DNA of 64,000 bases from Oscillatoriales cyanobacterium (GTDB lineage Bacteria; Cyanobacteriota; Cyanobacteriia; Cyanobacteriales; Microcoleaceae). The notes under the pieces are model-generated. The model worked only from the letters and a program-made list of their open reading frames with translations. It was not told where the DNA came from and ran no database searches. The DNA lies in the NCBI GenBank assembly GCA_004292955.1, contig RDXX01000020.1:1-64000 (forward strand), given 5' to 3'. This document shows positions 53,924 through 62,943 of this stretch, piece after piece; position 1 is the first letter of the stretch; every line of letters starts with the position of its first letter. A program made the translations under genes and the position numbers.

Positions 53924-54793
53924 ATGTGTAATTTAGCAGATAATTGGATAGTAAGTGCAGATATAGCCAAGCAATTGCTGTCACGAGGAGCTACCTTGCT
54001 CGATGCTCGCGCACCTATTTTAAAGTGGTTTTGCCGTCTCCCGCCAGCTATTCCCGTAACTTGGCAGGAATTTTCGCGATCGCACTTTCCGCACAAAGGC
54101 AAAATTCTCGAAGATGACACAATCTTAACAGAAAAACTGCAAGCACTGGGAATTTGTCAAGACAAACCTGTAATCGCGATCGCCAATTCCGTGAAAGGAT
54201 GGGGCGAAGACGGGCGGATTGTTTGGATGCTGCGAAGTTTGGGACACGAAAAAGCTGTTTTTGTAGGTGGAGGATATCGAGCTTTAGTCAAAGCTGGAAT
54301 TTGTCAAGTAAAAGGTGCAAATCATTCACCGCCACCCGGAGATTTTATCGTATCTCGCCGCTCGACTTGGGAAATCAATCGGGATGATTTAAAAGCTATT
54401 TTAGGCAATGATAATTTAGCAGTTATTGATGCCCGAGAGCCGCGAGAATATGCAGGTAAAACACCTTACGGAGAAACGCGGGGCGGCCACATTCCCGGGG
54501 CAATTCACCTTTATTACAAACAGTTGATGGACAAGCAGGGACAACTCCTCTCTCGCGGGGAAATTGTCGAAATCTTGCAGCAGAAAGGTGTTTCGCTGTC
54601 AACTAAAATTGTGAGTTATTGTAGTGGCGGAATTAGGTCTGCGTGGTTGACTTCGGTCTTGACAAGTTTCGGCTTTGATGCTAAGAATTATGCAGGTTCA
54701 ATGTGGGAATGGTCGGCTTCGCCTGCTGATAGCTATCAGTTAGAAAAAAGTCGTAGGTTGCCTCAGCTTAGAGCTTGTCAATTAGAGATATAG
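53924..54793 (+). CDS. Two-domain rhodanese-like sulfurtransferase
   Basis: A 289-residue protein with two rhodanese domains. The C-terminal domain has AVIDAREPREYAG...GHIPGAIHLYYK and the active Cys loop SYCSGGIRSAW. The N-terminal domain keeps LLDARAPILKW but carries Asn-Ser (IANSVKGWGEDGR) where a catalytic Cys would be, as in classical thiosulfate sulfurtransferases. The last residues (SRRLPQLRACQLEI) and the TAG stop come from dispersed repeats: a diverged GTCGTAGGGTGCGTCAGCT copy and the end of the 54789 element. Probably active; donor and acceptor unknown. Confidence 0.85.
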   Translation: MCNLADNWIVSADIAKQLLSRGATLLDARAPILKWFCRLPPAIPVTWQEFSRSHFPHKGKILEDDTILTEKLQALGICQDKPVIAIANSVKGWGEDGRIVWMLRSLGHEKAVFVGGGYRALVKAGICQVKGANHSPPPGDFIVSRRSTWEINRDDLKAILGNDNLAVIDAREPREYAGKTPYGETRGGHIPGAIHLYYKQLMDKQGQLLSRGEIVEILQQKGVSLSTKIVSYCSGGIRSAWLTSVLTSFGFDAKNYAGSMWEWSASPADSYQLEKSRRLPQLRACQLEI

Positions 54794-54913
54794 CGGTTCT
54801 CAGAATGATGAGGTACGTTGTTGGGCTTCAGCCCTCTTAGTTTGGTCGTAGGGTGCGTCAGCTCAGAGCTTTTTAATTATATATGAAATAACCATAGCTG
54901 ACGCACCCTACTA
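54752..54913. repeat. Repeat cluster overlapping the rhodanese 3' end
   Basis: A diverged GTCGTAGG.TGC.TCAGCT.AGAGCT copy (54752-54783), then the 54789-54840 element (TATAGCGGTTCTCAG... plus one 30-bp unit of the 10557 array), then an inverted pair TAGGGTGCGTCAGCT / AGCTGACGCACCCTA (54849-54912). Confidence 0.85.
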
Positions 54914-54985
54914 AGCTTTGACAAAACCTGCTAATTCATTAAGAATGCAACCTTGATAAACCGACGGGTTTCAGGTTGAAGCATC

Positions 54986-55339
54986 TCAACCAACTTGTTC
55001 GATATACTGAGCGAGATCGTCGCGCAGGCGGCTCAGTTCGGCTTCGGTGGTGACGCGCAGGCGATCGTCCCTAACCGTAATCAGCACTTTCGCAGCAAAA
55101 GGAGTCGCCCAAATATTTGGGTTGCAGAAAACCTCCAAAAATACATCCCCTGCATACCGATATTCCATCGGTTTTTGGGGAGAAGCTTTAGCACCAGCGG
55201 TTTTGGCTGCTACGGCTTTCAAGCTGTCCATCAAAGTGGCGATCGCACTTTGCAAATCCCGCGCAGCTTCCGGGGAAAAGCTAAACGAGACAGAACCTTC
55301 AACTAAATTCAGTGTCAGCGGAGAAAGAGACATGGGCAA
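54986..55339 (-). CDS. Conserved hypothetical cyanobacterial protein
   Basis: A 117-residue soluble protein, function unknown. It has LTLNLVEGSVSFSFSPEAARDLQSAI (about 8-33), a basic linker with PQKPMEYRYAGDVFLEVFCNP, strands IWATPFAAKVLITVRDDRLRVT, and a C-terminal helix RLRDDLAQYIEQVG. GC content and codon use are chromosomal. No motif known to me; isolated on the minus strand, divergent from the CDF gene. Confidence 0.7.
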   Translation of the reverse strand: MPMSLSPLTLNLVEGSVSFSFSPEAARDLQSAIATLMDSLKAVAAKTAGAKASPQKPMEYRYAGDVFLEVFCNPNIWATPFAAKVLITVRDDRLRVTTEAELSRLRDDLAQYIEQVG

Positions 55340-55574
55340 TGAAATTTAATATACAATCGTTAATGCTAAAAAATATAGTAACCCAAAAGAAGTACGTTCC
55401 AGCTCAATTGGACTGCGAGAATGCTATTAATTGAAACTTCTCTCAACAAGCTTGGCTAAATTAATGAAAATAAATCTAGTTGCAAGCTAGATTCTATAAT
55501 ACTTTTAACCTTTCGTGACTTGATACGCTTTAAACTAGAAGCCAGAAAACTCGATCGCTGATAGAGGAGATTCT

Positions 55575-56519
55575 ATGGTTGCCGATAACCGTTCCGAAGT
55601 CCGCAAGGTTTTAATCATTACCTTATTGCTAAACTTGCTAGTGATGGCAATTAAAGCAGGCGTGGGATGGCTGACTGGTTCCTTGAGTTTGCTGGCAGAT
55701 GCCTTGCACAGCGTCACGGACAGCGCTAATAATATTTTAGGATTGGTAACTAATCATTATGCCAATCCGCAACCCGATCGCGATCATCCCTACGGACACC
55801 AGAAATTTGACGCTCTCGGAGCTCTGGGAATTGCAGTTTTTCTGGGAATTGCCTGTTTTGAAATTCTCAGCGGTGCTGTCGAAAGGCTGCTACACGGCGG
55901 TAAAGCTGTCAAAATATCCCCAAATGAACTGTGGATTTTGCTGCTGGTACTGGGGATTAATATTTTTGTAACTTTTTACGAGCGCAGAGTTGGCAAACGT
56001 CTCGGTAGCGCGATTTTGGTGGCTGACGCCCAGCACACGATGAGCGATGTTTGGGTGACAATTATGGTCATCGGCGGGTTGATTGGTGTTTGGCAAGGTC
56101 AGATTTTAAAGATACCTCAATTGCAATCCCTGGATGTGTTTTTGTCTTTTCCAGTTGCTCTTTTGGTATTTCACAGCGGTTGGAAAGTTTTAACGGAAAA
56201 TTTGCCTTGGTTGGTGGATGAAATGGCGATCGCACCGGAAGTCATCCAAGCAATTGCCATGGATGTGCCCGGAGTTGTTAATTGTCACTCGATCGCCTCT
56301 CGCGGGCTGATCGGGCGTCAAGTGTTTATTGATATGCACATGATTGTCAATGCTGTCGATGTAGAAACTGCTCACCGGATCACAGAAGAAGTTGAAGCCC
56401 GTTTGGAAGAACGTTTCAGCCCTGTACGCATCTTAATTCACGTTGAGCCGCCTGCTTACCATTCCGACCAAATTAGCTACGAGGCGCAAGAGAGGGAAGA
56501 AGGAATCAGCAAGAGGTAA
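55575..56519 (+). CDS. Cation diffusion facilitator (CDF) family transporter
   Basis: A 314-residue inner-membrane metal/proton antiporter. Six helices are predicted; the metal site residues lie in SLLADALHSVTDSANN (HxxxD, helix II) and DAQHTMSDVWVT (HxxxD, helix V). The C-terminal cytoplasmic domain (VIQAIAMDVPGVVNCHSIASRG, then RILIHVEPP) is the dimerisation domain. Likely exports Zn, Fe or Mn; which one is not visible. An AGAGGAG ribosome site lies before the ATG. Confidence 0.93.
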   Translation: MVADNRSEVRKVLIITLLLNLLVMAIKAGVGWLTGSLSLLADALHSVTDSANNILGLVTNHYANPQPDRDHPYGHQKFDALGALGIAVFLGIACFEILSGAVERLLHGGKAVKISPNELWILLLVLGINIFVTFYERRVGKRLGSAILVADAQHTMSDVWVTIMVIGGLIGVWQGQILKIPQLQSLDVFLSFPVALLVFHSGWKVLTENLPWLVDEMAIAPEVIQAIAMDVPGVVNCHSIASRGLIGRQVFIDMHMIVNAVDVETAHRITEEVEARLEERFSPVRILIHVEPPAYHSDQISYEAQEREEGISKR

Positions 56520-56754
56520 GGATGAAGCAAGAAAGATTTAGGCTGTATTTCCAGTAAAAAGCAGGTTGAGTGATAAAGGAGGAAGGCGATGAAAGGCGAT
56601 CGCAATTCCTCCAATTTTTTAAATCCTATCAATCTGGTGAGAGCAATCGCACTTCGTTTAGTTGTGGTTTTCCACAGGAGAAAGGGGGTTTTCCACAGAA
56701 ATAGGCAAGTTTTCCACAATAGCTTTAATAATTATCGGGCAAAAGACTATAGGT

Positions 56755-56900
56755 TTGACGCTCCCCTGGCTAAAGCCGAGGGGATTCTTAAGGCATTATG
56801 GCCTCAATATCCTTGTTACCAAGGTTCCCAAACTCACCACGTTTGCTTTTTGAGCGTGGTGATATCTTTTGGGCGTTTAGGTGACTAGCACCAAGTTTCG
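56755..56900 (-). ncRNA. TnpB omega-RNA (reRNA) scaffold
   Basis: On the minus strand the 3' end of tnpB runs into GATATCACCACGCTC...GTGGTG, GGGAACC, CCTTGG...CCAAGG-type stem, GGATATTGAGGC, TTAAGAATCCCC, GGGGAGCGTCAA. TnpB omega-RNAs occupy this position in known systems and carry a guide copied from DNA just beyond the right end, here beginning ACCTATAGTC. Confidence 0.65.
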
Positions 56901-58195
56901 CGTCCTGGCCCACGTACTATTTCTAAAGCTCGATCTTTGATGGTTTTTGCTGCACCAATATCGGCGTGTTCGTGATAACCGCATTCCGTGCAAATGAATT
57001 TTTCGCCATCTCGGTTAGACTTGTCAGTATGACCGCAGTTCCGACATTCTTGGCTGGAGAATTTGGGATTAATTTTGATTGCGACCTTTCCTTGCTTTGC
57101 AGCGAGATACTCGATCTTCAAGATTAATTCGCCCCAACTAGCATCGGAGATAGAACGGTTCAAACCTTTCTTCCTTGACTGCCCATTCTTGAGAAATCTA
57201 CCTGTTTTCTCATCAACTTTTACTCGACATCGGCGCATCATGCCGGAAATATTCAAGTCTTCCAAAGCAATCGCCTCAACGTTACGAGAAACTATTTTAT
57301 TGGCAACTTTCCATTGGTAAGCTTGGCGCTTGTCGCTAATTTTTTGGTGAAAAAGTCCTAGCTTTTTGGCAGCTTTTTTGCGATTTTTACTGCCTTTCAC
57401 TTTTCGGCTAACTCGTCTCTGCCTAATTTTCAGAGTGCGCTTAGCTTTCTTGCTGGTTGAAAACTTGGGATTTTCAATTTGAGTTCCATCGGATAGATGA
57501 ACTAATTTGGTAATTCCCAGATCGCAACCAATTACTTTGACAACATCCTTGAGAGGTTTTGTCATATAATCGTGGACAGATTTGTTCTCAATACGGATAG
57601 AGACATACCAACCATTTTGTCGCTTTCTTACCGCACAAGCTTTAATGATAAAGCCATCGGGAATTGGACGCGAGTTGTGAAAACGCATCCAGCCTAACTT
57701 GGGTAGGTAAATTTTACTACCCTGGATCTTTACTCCCATCACAAAAGTAAAAGAAGTAAAGTTGCTGCGGTTCTTAAACTTAGGGAAACCACGCCCGTCG
57801 AAGAAATTCTTATAGGCTGTGTCTAACCGTTTGACGTTCTGTTGTAGCACAGTTGAATCTATTCCGCTGAACCAAGGTCTAGCCGCCTTCAATTCGGGCA
57901 ACGCGGTGATTTGAATGTCACCTGGGTTGCGTCGAGGGTTTTTAACTTTATCTGTTTTACCCGTCTTCCAAGGTTCACCAGTCGCGCCATTTTTAGAGAC
58001 ACAACTGGTCAAGGGGCAGGCTTCACTTTGCGTCCTAACGTCGCAATAGTTACCTTGAATGAACTGCTGACTATATTGAGCGATTCTGTCATTGAGACAC
58101 CAATTGTAATGGCTTCGCAACATATCTACCCAATTGGACATTTTTAAGTCTTGTTTTTGACTTGGACGCAACTTGTATACATAGTTTGTTAACAA
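56885..58195 (-). CDS. tnpB: RNA-guided endonuclease TnpB
   Basis: A 436-residue IS200/IS605-family TnpB, full length. The RuvC catalytic residues are visible: Asp in VIGCDLGITKLVHL, Glu in IALEDLNISGMMR, and Asp in HADIGAAKTIKDRAL. The zinc ribbon is CRNCGHTDKSNRDGEKFICTECG (four Cys). The N-terminal helix-turn-helix (SHYNWCLNDRIAQY) is normal. TnpB cuts DNA matched by the omega-RNA guide and helps keep the element. It appears intact, so it may be active although TnpA is gone. Confidence 0.93.
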   Translation of the reverse strand: MLTNYVYKLRPSQKQDLKMSNWVDMLRSHYNWCLNDRIAQYSQQFIQGNYCDVRTQSEACPLTSCVSKNGATGEPWKTGKTDKVKNPRRNPGDIQITALPELKAARPWFSGIDSTVLQQNVKRLDTAYKNFFDGRGFPKFKNRSNFTSFTFVMGVKIQGSKIYLPKLGWMRFHNSRPIPDGFIIKACAVRKRQNGWYVSIRIENKSVHDYMTKPLKDVVKVIGCDLGITKLVHLSDGTQIENPKFSTSKKAKRTLKIRQRRVSRKVKGSKNRKKAAKKLGLFHQKISDKRQAYQWKVANKIVSRNVEAIALEDLNISGMMRRCRVKVDEKTGRFLKNGQSRKKGLNRSISDASWGELILKIEYLAAKQGKVAIKINPKFSSQECRNCGHTDKSNRDGEKFICTECGYHEHADIGAAKTIKDRALEIVRGPGRETWC

Positions 58196-58273
58196 GTTTA
58201 GCTCCTCCCTTTTTGAGATTCTATTAGTATAGAATGAAATGCTTGTGTGTTTTGGTTTTTTACATTTATTTAA

Positions 58274-58375
58274 GGAAGAGGATTTAAGTTTACACTTCTA
58301 CCTACGAAGCCGTCCTATGCGGGGAATATTTGCACGGAAACCATTGAGCGTTACATTGAAGCACAAAGAGAGTAG
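58274..58375 (+). pseudogene. C-terminal stump of tnpA (Y1 transposase)
   Basis: The plus strand ends a frame with PSYAGNICTETIERYIEAQ then RE and TAG. This matches the C-terminus of IS200/IS605 TnpA (SY.AG...IERYIE.Q). The catalytic HUH and Tyr parts are deleted. Divergent orientation to tnpB and position next to the left end fit the IS605 layout. Confidence 0.65.
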
Positions 58376-58440
58376 GCAGGATAAATCCTGCAACGCCCTT
58401 TCATCCCCGGACTGAAGTCACGGGGTTTTCAGGGTATTTC

Positions 58441-58560
58441 TTATAAGTTGCCAGTATTTTGGATTTCTACAGCTATTTTCTCTCGCAAGTCCCAAGGTAC
58501 CAGAATTTCGACTTGCGATCCCAAAGCTCCCAACCACCTCAGCGGGTAATAATCTCTCAG
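58441..58560 (-). pseudogene. C-terminal stump of a WYL-domain regulator
   Basis: Minus-strand frame LRDYYPLRWLGALGSQVEIL continuing VPWDLREKIAVEI and ending after NTGNL. This is the typical C-terminal extension of WYL-domain transcription factors. The rest of the gene is absent. It abuts the left end of the tnpB element, so insertion or associated deletion may have destroyed it. Confidence 0.6.
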
Positions 58561-59206
58561 TCAGTGTTGGCTGTCTTGTGATGTAGTAGCTATCGATCGC
58601 ACCATTCGCGATCGCTGGAGAATTGAGAATCTACTGCACTGGTGTTAAATATCACCTTGAGGAAGAGATGGCGACGATGAATGGGTAGCACTTTATAGGG
58701 CATTTTTTGGCCCTTACTGACCATAGGGGCGATCGACAACCAGAAAAAATACAGTAATCCAGAACTATAAATGATACTATAGCCAGCAGTCAAAAATCCT
58801 GTAATGTTTGTAGTGGAAATCCCGCTGCGATCGGTATTTCAGCTCCTGGGACACCGCCCCTAAATACTTGCACAAATGATTGAAGCTCGCCATACACCCA
58901 TACGGTTGGGTTAAGACTGTCATGCAGTCAAAACGATGTAAAAAATAGACTCTGGGATTATTTTCCTAGCCTTTACCGAAGCGATCGCACAAGAGCGTTT
59001 GTCTCTTCCGACAACCCCTAGGCGAAGCGTATTGCGTTATACACTACCAATCCCAGATACTGAAAAATTTGGATAATTTTTTATAGTAGAACTTGACAGG
59101 ACAAACCATATGCGGCATTTTGGGGTGGAATCAGGTGTTTGTGGGAGATTTCCGCGTTCAGGGTTTAAAGGTAAATCTTCAATGAATAAACTAAGGAGAG
59201 TATAGA
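58561..59206. other. Intergenic region, no gene seen
   Basis: A 646-bp gap. A 67-codon minus-strand frame at 58590-58793 has no ribosome site or family likeness and is not annotated. HIP1-like and AT-rich parts near 59035-59195 probably hold the glycosyltransferase promoter. Confidence 0.4.
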
Positions 59207-60061
59207 GTGGCAAAGGCACTTGTTACGCTAGCAATAGGCAAGAACTATGAACTCATGTTCGAGAAACATTGTAGGTCTCTATGGCAGCACTATGCTGAAA
59301 AATATCAATTTGAAGTTGTTGTTTTGACACAACCGTTAGATAATTCGTCCAAGGCTCAGTCTAGAAATCCATCATGGCAAAAGTGCTTAATTTTGTCAGA
59401 ACCCAGTCTTCAAAAATACGATCAAGTTGTTTGGGTCGATGCTGATATATTGATTAACCCAAACAGTCCCGATATTACCGAGGGAGTTCCACTAGAGAAG
59501 ATTGGGGCAGTCGATGATTATGCAACTCCTAGTAGAGCAGATCACGAGATTTGCCTGAAAAGACTTTATGATTTTTGGTCTAAGAATGGTATCGAATACA
59601 TAGACAACCTTTCTCCTACAGCTTTTTACAAAAGTTTTGGGATAGATGCAGAATTTGAATCCGTTGTACAAGCCGGAGTTATGGTGCTTTCTCCTCGTTA
59701 TCATCGAGAATTGCTGGAGTATGTTTATCACTCCTATGAAGACAAAGGTTCGGGAGAATGGAACTATGAAATGCGCCCATTGAGCTATGAGATATTGATG
59801 CAGGGTATTGAGTGCTGGATTTCTCCAAAATTCAATATGCCTTGGCCTTTAATCCAGCAATTTCTGTACCCCTTTCTAAGTTCGAGAGACAACATAGTAC
59901 AAAAGGGATTACAAAAAATTGGTTTAAATCCTAAGGCTTCACTAATTTCTAAATGTGTAACAACAGCATTTTTCAATAACTATTTCCTTCATTTTGCTGG
60001 AGGAACTACTGGTGACATGAAATATGTTGATACAAAAGTCACTTCAATATTTGACCTTTGA
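59207..60061 (+). CDS. Glycosyltransferase-like protein with DxD motif
   Basis: A 284-residue protein resembling the galactosyltransferase GMA12/MNN10 or GT8-like nucleotide-diphospho-sugar transferases. The fold start is KALVTLAIGKNYELMFEKH, the metal-binding DxD is in VVWVDADILINPN, and VQAGVMVLSPRYH is the acceptor-side loop. A C-terminal FLHFAGGTTGDMK gives the usual late His. No membrane helix. GTG start with AAGGAG nine bases upstream. AT-rich compared with the window, with few HIP1 sites, so possibly acquired. Acceptor unknown; no other polysaccharide genes adjacent. Confidence 0.75.
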   Translation: MAKALVTLAIGKNYELMFEKHCRSLWQHYAEKYQFEVVVLTQPLDNSSKAQSRNPSWQKCLILSEPSLQKYDQVVWVDADILINPNSPDITEGVPLEKIGAVDDYATPSRADHEICLKRLYDFWSKNGIEYIDNLSPTAFYKSFGIDAEFESVVQAGVMVLSPRYHRELLEYVYHSYEDKGSGEWNYEMRPLSYEILMQGIECWISPKFNMPWPLIQQFLYPFLSSRDNIVQKGLQKIGLNPKASLISKCVTTAFFNNYFLHFAGGTTGDMKYVDTKVTSIFDL

Positions 60062-60218
60062 TCGAGCTTTCAGAAGTTATATAGCAATTCTCAAGTGAGT
60101 CAGGTACAGATTGGCAATTGACAAAAAGTAAGACAACTGGCGAGAAACTCACGAAACTCGATCGCAGTCATACCTCATCACGCCCAGAAAAGCTACATTC
60201 AATACACCAGTCAATTCA

Positions 60219-60274
60219 ACTGGTAGGGTGTCCAAGAGCTTGATTCTTTCCTGTTTTTCGCTTGGCACCCTACC
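60219..60274. terminator. Inverted repeat between convergent genes
   Basis: GGTAGGGTGTCCAAG (60221-60235) and CTTGGCACCCTACC (60263-60276 region) pair across a pyrimidine-rich loop between the convergent glycosyltransferase and kinase genes. It could stop both transcripts. The segment at 60079-60108 is a diverged single end of the 49253 element. Confidence 0.5.
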
Positions 60275-60284
60275 CATGTGTGTA

Positions 60285-62252
60285 TTAACTATTTCCTGCT
60301 GGTATGCGTATCGTGAAAATAGACCCTTTGCCCTCTTCGCTTTCTACCAAAATCTCGCCGCCCATCATCTGACAGTAGTGGCGGCTAATTGTCAGCCCCA
60401 ATCCAGTCCCACCGTACTGGCGCGCCGCCGAAGAATCAGCTTGCGCGAAGGCTTCAAACAATTTTTGCTGTTGTTGGGGAGACATTCCAATGCCGGTATC
60501 TTTAACTCGAAAGCAAATCCAATCCGATGCTTGAACATTCGCAACTGGACAAGCAATCAAACTCGATTTCGCCTCGCCCGCAACCATTAAATTTTCAACA
60601 CCCGACAGATGCGCTACATTCGATTCTCCGGTTCCCTCAACACGGCTGACGCTGACTTTCACTATCCCATTTTTGGTGAACTTAGCAGCATTGTTCAGCA
60701 GGTGCAGCAGGACTTTTCGCACTTTTGCTAAATCTGCGTGCATAGTGCCAACAGTTTGACTGTCACACTCTATTTCTAAAACATTGCCATTCTGTTGTAA
60801 AGACAATTTTACCGCCATTGACATGTGATCGAGCAGGGATTCGATGTCAAACTCTTCGATGTCGAGGTTCATTCCCCCCGCTTGAATTTTTGACAAATCG
60901 AGGATGTCGTTAACCAAAGATAGCAGGTGCGTGCCTGCATTCTGAATCTTGTCTAAGTCGGTAACAAAATCTTTGTACCCGGAATCTCTGGCATCTTCTA
61001 AAAGTAGTTGACTGTAGCCGATAATCGCATTTAAAGGCGTCCGCAACTCGTGACTCATATTGGCTAAAAAGTGGCTTTTAGCAGTGGTAGCCACTAAAGC
61101 ATCTTCCTTAGCTTGTGCCAATTCTTTTGTATGTTCGGAAACTCGCTCGATCAGGTGATTGAGAGATACAGCTAACGAGCTTATTTCGTCTTGTCCGCTG
61201 ACGGGGGCTCGCAAATCAAAATTCGACTCGGCGGCGACTTGTTGAGCCACCTGAGTGACGCTGACGACTGGTTTGGCGATCGCCCTACTGGTGCGGCAAG
61301 CCACTATTCCAGCCAGCCCTACCGACAGCAGCATACTAATCATAATTATGCCCTTTTCGATTCCTTGGGCAGCCTGCATCACTGCACCGCCTTGGCGCTC
61401 TTGCTGCTGGGCAATATCGAGGATTTTGCTCAATTCCTGAAGGTGTCCCTCAAGCTGTTTTGCACCTTCTCCGCTTTCTGTGGCCAACAATTTTCGGATC
61501 GACTCTATCTTCCGAGGCGACAGTTGCGATTGCTGGACTTGCAGCAAAGTTGAGTTGAGAGTATCGGCGTAGGATTCTAAATTTTCCGTGCAATCTTGGA
61601 GTAAAGTTTTGAGAGCTTCCGGCTTGGCTGCGAGCCAAGCTGGTTGGCTTTCGGCAAATTTTTCGATACGCAACCGCAGGTTTTTAGCCTTAACAATACT
61701 GTTGATAAACTGCTGTTTTTGCAGTTCCAACTTAGGGGAATTGTCTACAAAAGAATCTAGCTGTGCTCCCTGCAATTGTGCCGCCAGTGCTGCATCTTTA
61801 AAGTTACCGATCAATTGTGCTTGTATGTGAGCATCATTGAGTTGTCTCAATCCTTTTTCTTGGTGGTACTCAGCGATTGTGAGTCCGCTCAGCGAGCCAA
61901 CAAATCCGATTCCTATTGCTAGCAAATACCCGCCACTGATTTTTTTGTCTATGGGCAGACAGCCAAGCTTAAAAGACAAGTTTTTGGTAAGTTTCAAGGA
62001 GGGTTGTTTTGCCAGATTGTGGAGCGATGATTGTTTGGGTTCGGTTTCTACAGAAGCAAATTGTGCGGAAATAAAGGGCCACATCCGTTTACCTAAATTG
62101 CTATTTTCGGGGTTATTTGTTTGCGGTAATACAGCTTTTTCCTGCTGGCTCAATGGTTGCAAATCTGGATTTGCCTCGCCCTTGCCTTGCCAAGCACCAA
62201 CCGATAAACCTACTTCGTTGCGTGTTTTTTTGAGCAAATTTGTTTTTGACAT
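60285..62252 (-). CDS. Membrane sensor histidine kinase with HAMP domain
   Basis: A 655-residue kinase. Polar N-terminal 120 residues, membrane helix (about 128-150, [21 protein letters not shown]), a helical extracytoplasmic sensor (about 155-315) of the four-helix-bundle kind, a second helix (about 318-338), HAMP ([19 protein letters not shown]), HisKA with [20 protein letters not shown], and HATPase ([33 protein letters not shown]). No receiver domain, so it needs a separate response regulator, not found here. Start MSKTNLLKK is supported by the lack of conservation before it. Confidence 0.92.
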   Translation of the reverse strand: MSKTNLLKKTRNEVGLSVGAWQGKGEANPDLQPLSQQEKAVLPQTNNPENSNLGKRMWPFISAQFASVETEPKQSSLHNLAKQPSLKLTKNLSFKLGCLPIDKKISGGYLLAIGIGFVGSLSGLTIAEYHQEKGLRQLNDAHIQAQLIGNFKDAALAAQLQGAQLDSFVDNSPKLELQKQQFINSIVKAKNLRLRIEKFAESQPAWLAAKPEALKTLLQDCTENLESYADTLNSTLLQVQQSQLSPRKIESIRKLLATESGEGAKQLEGHLQELSKILDIAQQQERQGGAVMQAAQGIEKGIIMISMLLSVGLAGIVACRTSRAIAKPVVSVTQVAQQVAAESNFDLRAPVSGQDEISSLAVSLNHLIERVSEHTKELAQAKEDALVATTAKSHFLANMSHELRTPLNAIIGYSQLLLEDARDSGYKDFVTDLDKIQNAGTHLLSLVNDILDLSKIQAGGMNLDIEEFDIESLLDHMSMAVKLSLQQNGNVLEIECDSQTVGTMHADLAKVRKVLLHLLNNAAKFTKNGIVKVSVSRVEGTGESNVAHLSGVENLMVAGEAKSSLIACPVANVQASDWICFRVKDTGIGMSPQQQQKLFEAFAQADSSAARQYGGTGLGLTISRHYCQMMGGEILVESEEGKGSIFTIRIPAGNS

Positions 62253-62285
62253 ATGCAACCGCTGTATTCTGTGAAAATTTACCAC

Positions 62286-62885
62286 GCTCGTAAGTTCTCC
62301 AAAGGGAAAAGCTTGTGTGTTTTCCAGTAGACATCTGCGAAAAAGTATCTGAAACTCTTGTCGAGTCAGGGCAGAAGCTTAAATTCGGTTGATGTCTAAT
62401 AGATAATTAGGCTGTTGATGGCTGTTGCCAAATTACTTTTTCGACTGGTAAAAGTCTCCAGCAGGCAAAAAAAGAAAGATTTATCCCGGCAGTGAATTAT
62501 TGCCACATGAATTTTTACAGGCAGAAAATTCTGTCTGATGCGTTTTGCCTGTGAGTAGCCCAAAGCTGATATTGTCTCTTGACAATGCACCCGATTCCTC
62601 AGCTTTGGGGTGTTGCTACCAGCAATGCGACGATTGCTTGACGGTTTTTGTTGCGTATCCGACTAATACATACCACAGAATGTGACAAATGTGGCTGCCG
62701 ATCGCGCTTCTGCACTAAGAGCGATCGACTTTTGGCATCGCTGCCCCGCAAGTCGTGTAAATCGAGTATAACTTTAGGGCTTACGAAAAGAAACCGCGTT
62801 TCTACGGTTAACTGTTGCACTTGCGAGTTCTCTCTGTGCCGACAGTTAATTCGATCGCTCCTATTAATAGCTGGTAAAAGTATAG
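62286..62885. other. Intergenic region, no gene seen
   Basis: About 600 bp between the kinase and the tnpB remnant. Frames on both strands here lack ribosome sites and familiar sequence. A short AAGAAACCGCGTTTCT hairpin lies at 62787-62803. Confidence 0.4.
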
Positions 62886-62930
62886 TCATTTATAGACATG
62901 GGAGGCTTCAATTCCCTCCCCCTTCACTTT
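62886..62930. repeat. Probable right end of the second IS605-type element
   Basis: GGGAGGCTTCAATTCCCTCCC-like hairpin (62901-62920) directly after the tnpB remnant, in the position of an IS605 right-end palindrome. It differs from the 56755 element's end, so this is another subfamily. Confidence 0.5.
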
Positions 62931-62943
62931 TACTTTGAGCGGA

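Larger units (their letters stand above)
56755..58432 (-). mobile_element. IS605-type element with intact tnpB, omega-RNA and a tnpA stump
   Basis: The right end is the omega-RNA-type tail ending CGTCAA (56755), and the left end is the hairpin CCCCGGACTGAAGTCACGGGG-like sequence at 58404-58424. Inside are tnpB and, on the opposite strand near the left end, the last codons of tnpA. Without TnpA the element cannot move by itself. It lies beside a truncated WYL gene. Confidence 0.75.

Noticed and set aside
58590-58793. 67-codon minus-strand frame near the tnpB element
   Set aside because: No ribosome site and no similarity to the WYL stump next to it.
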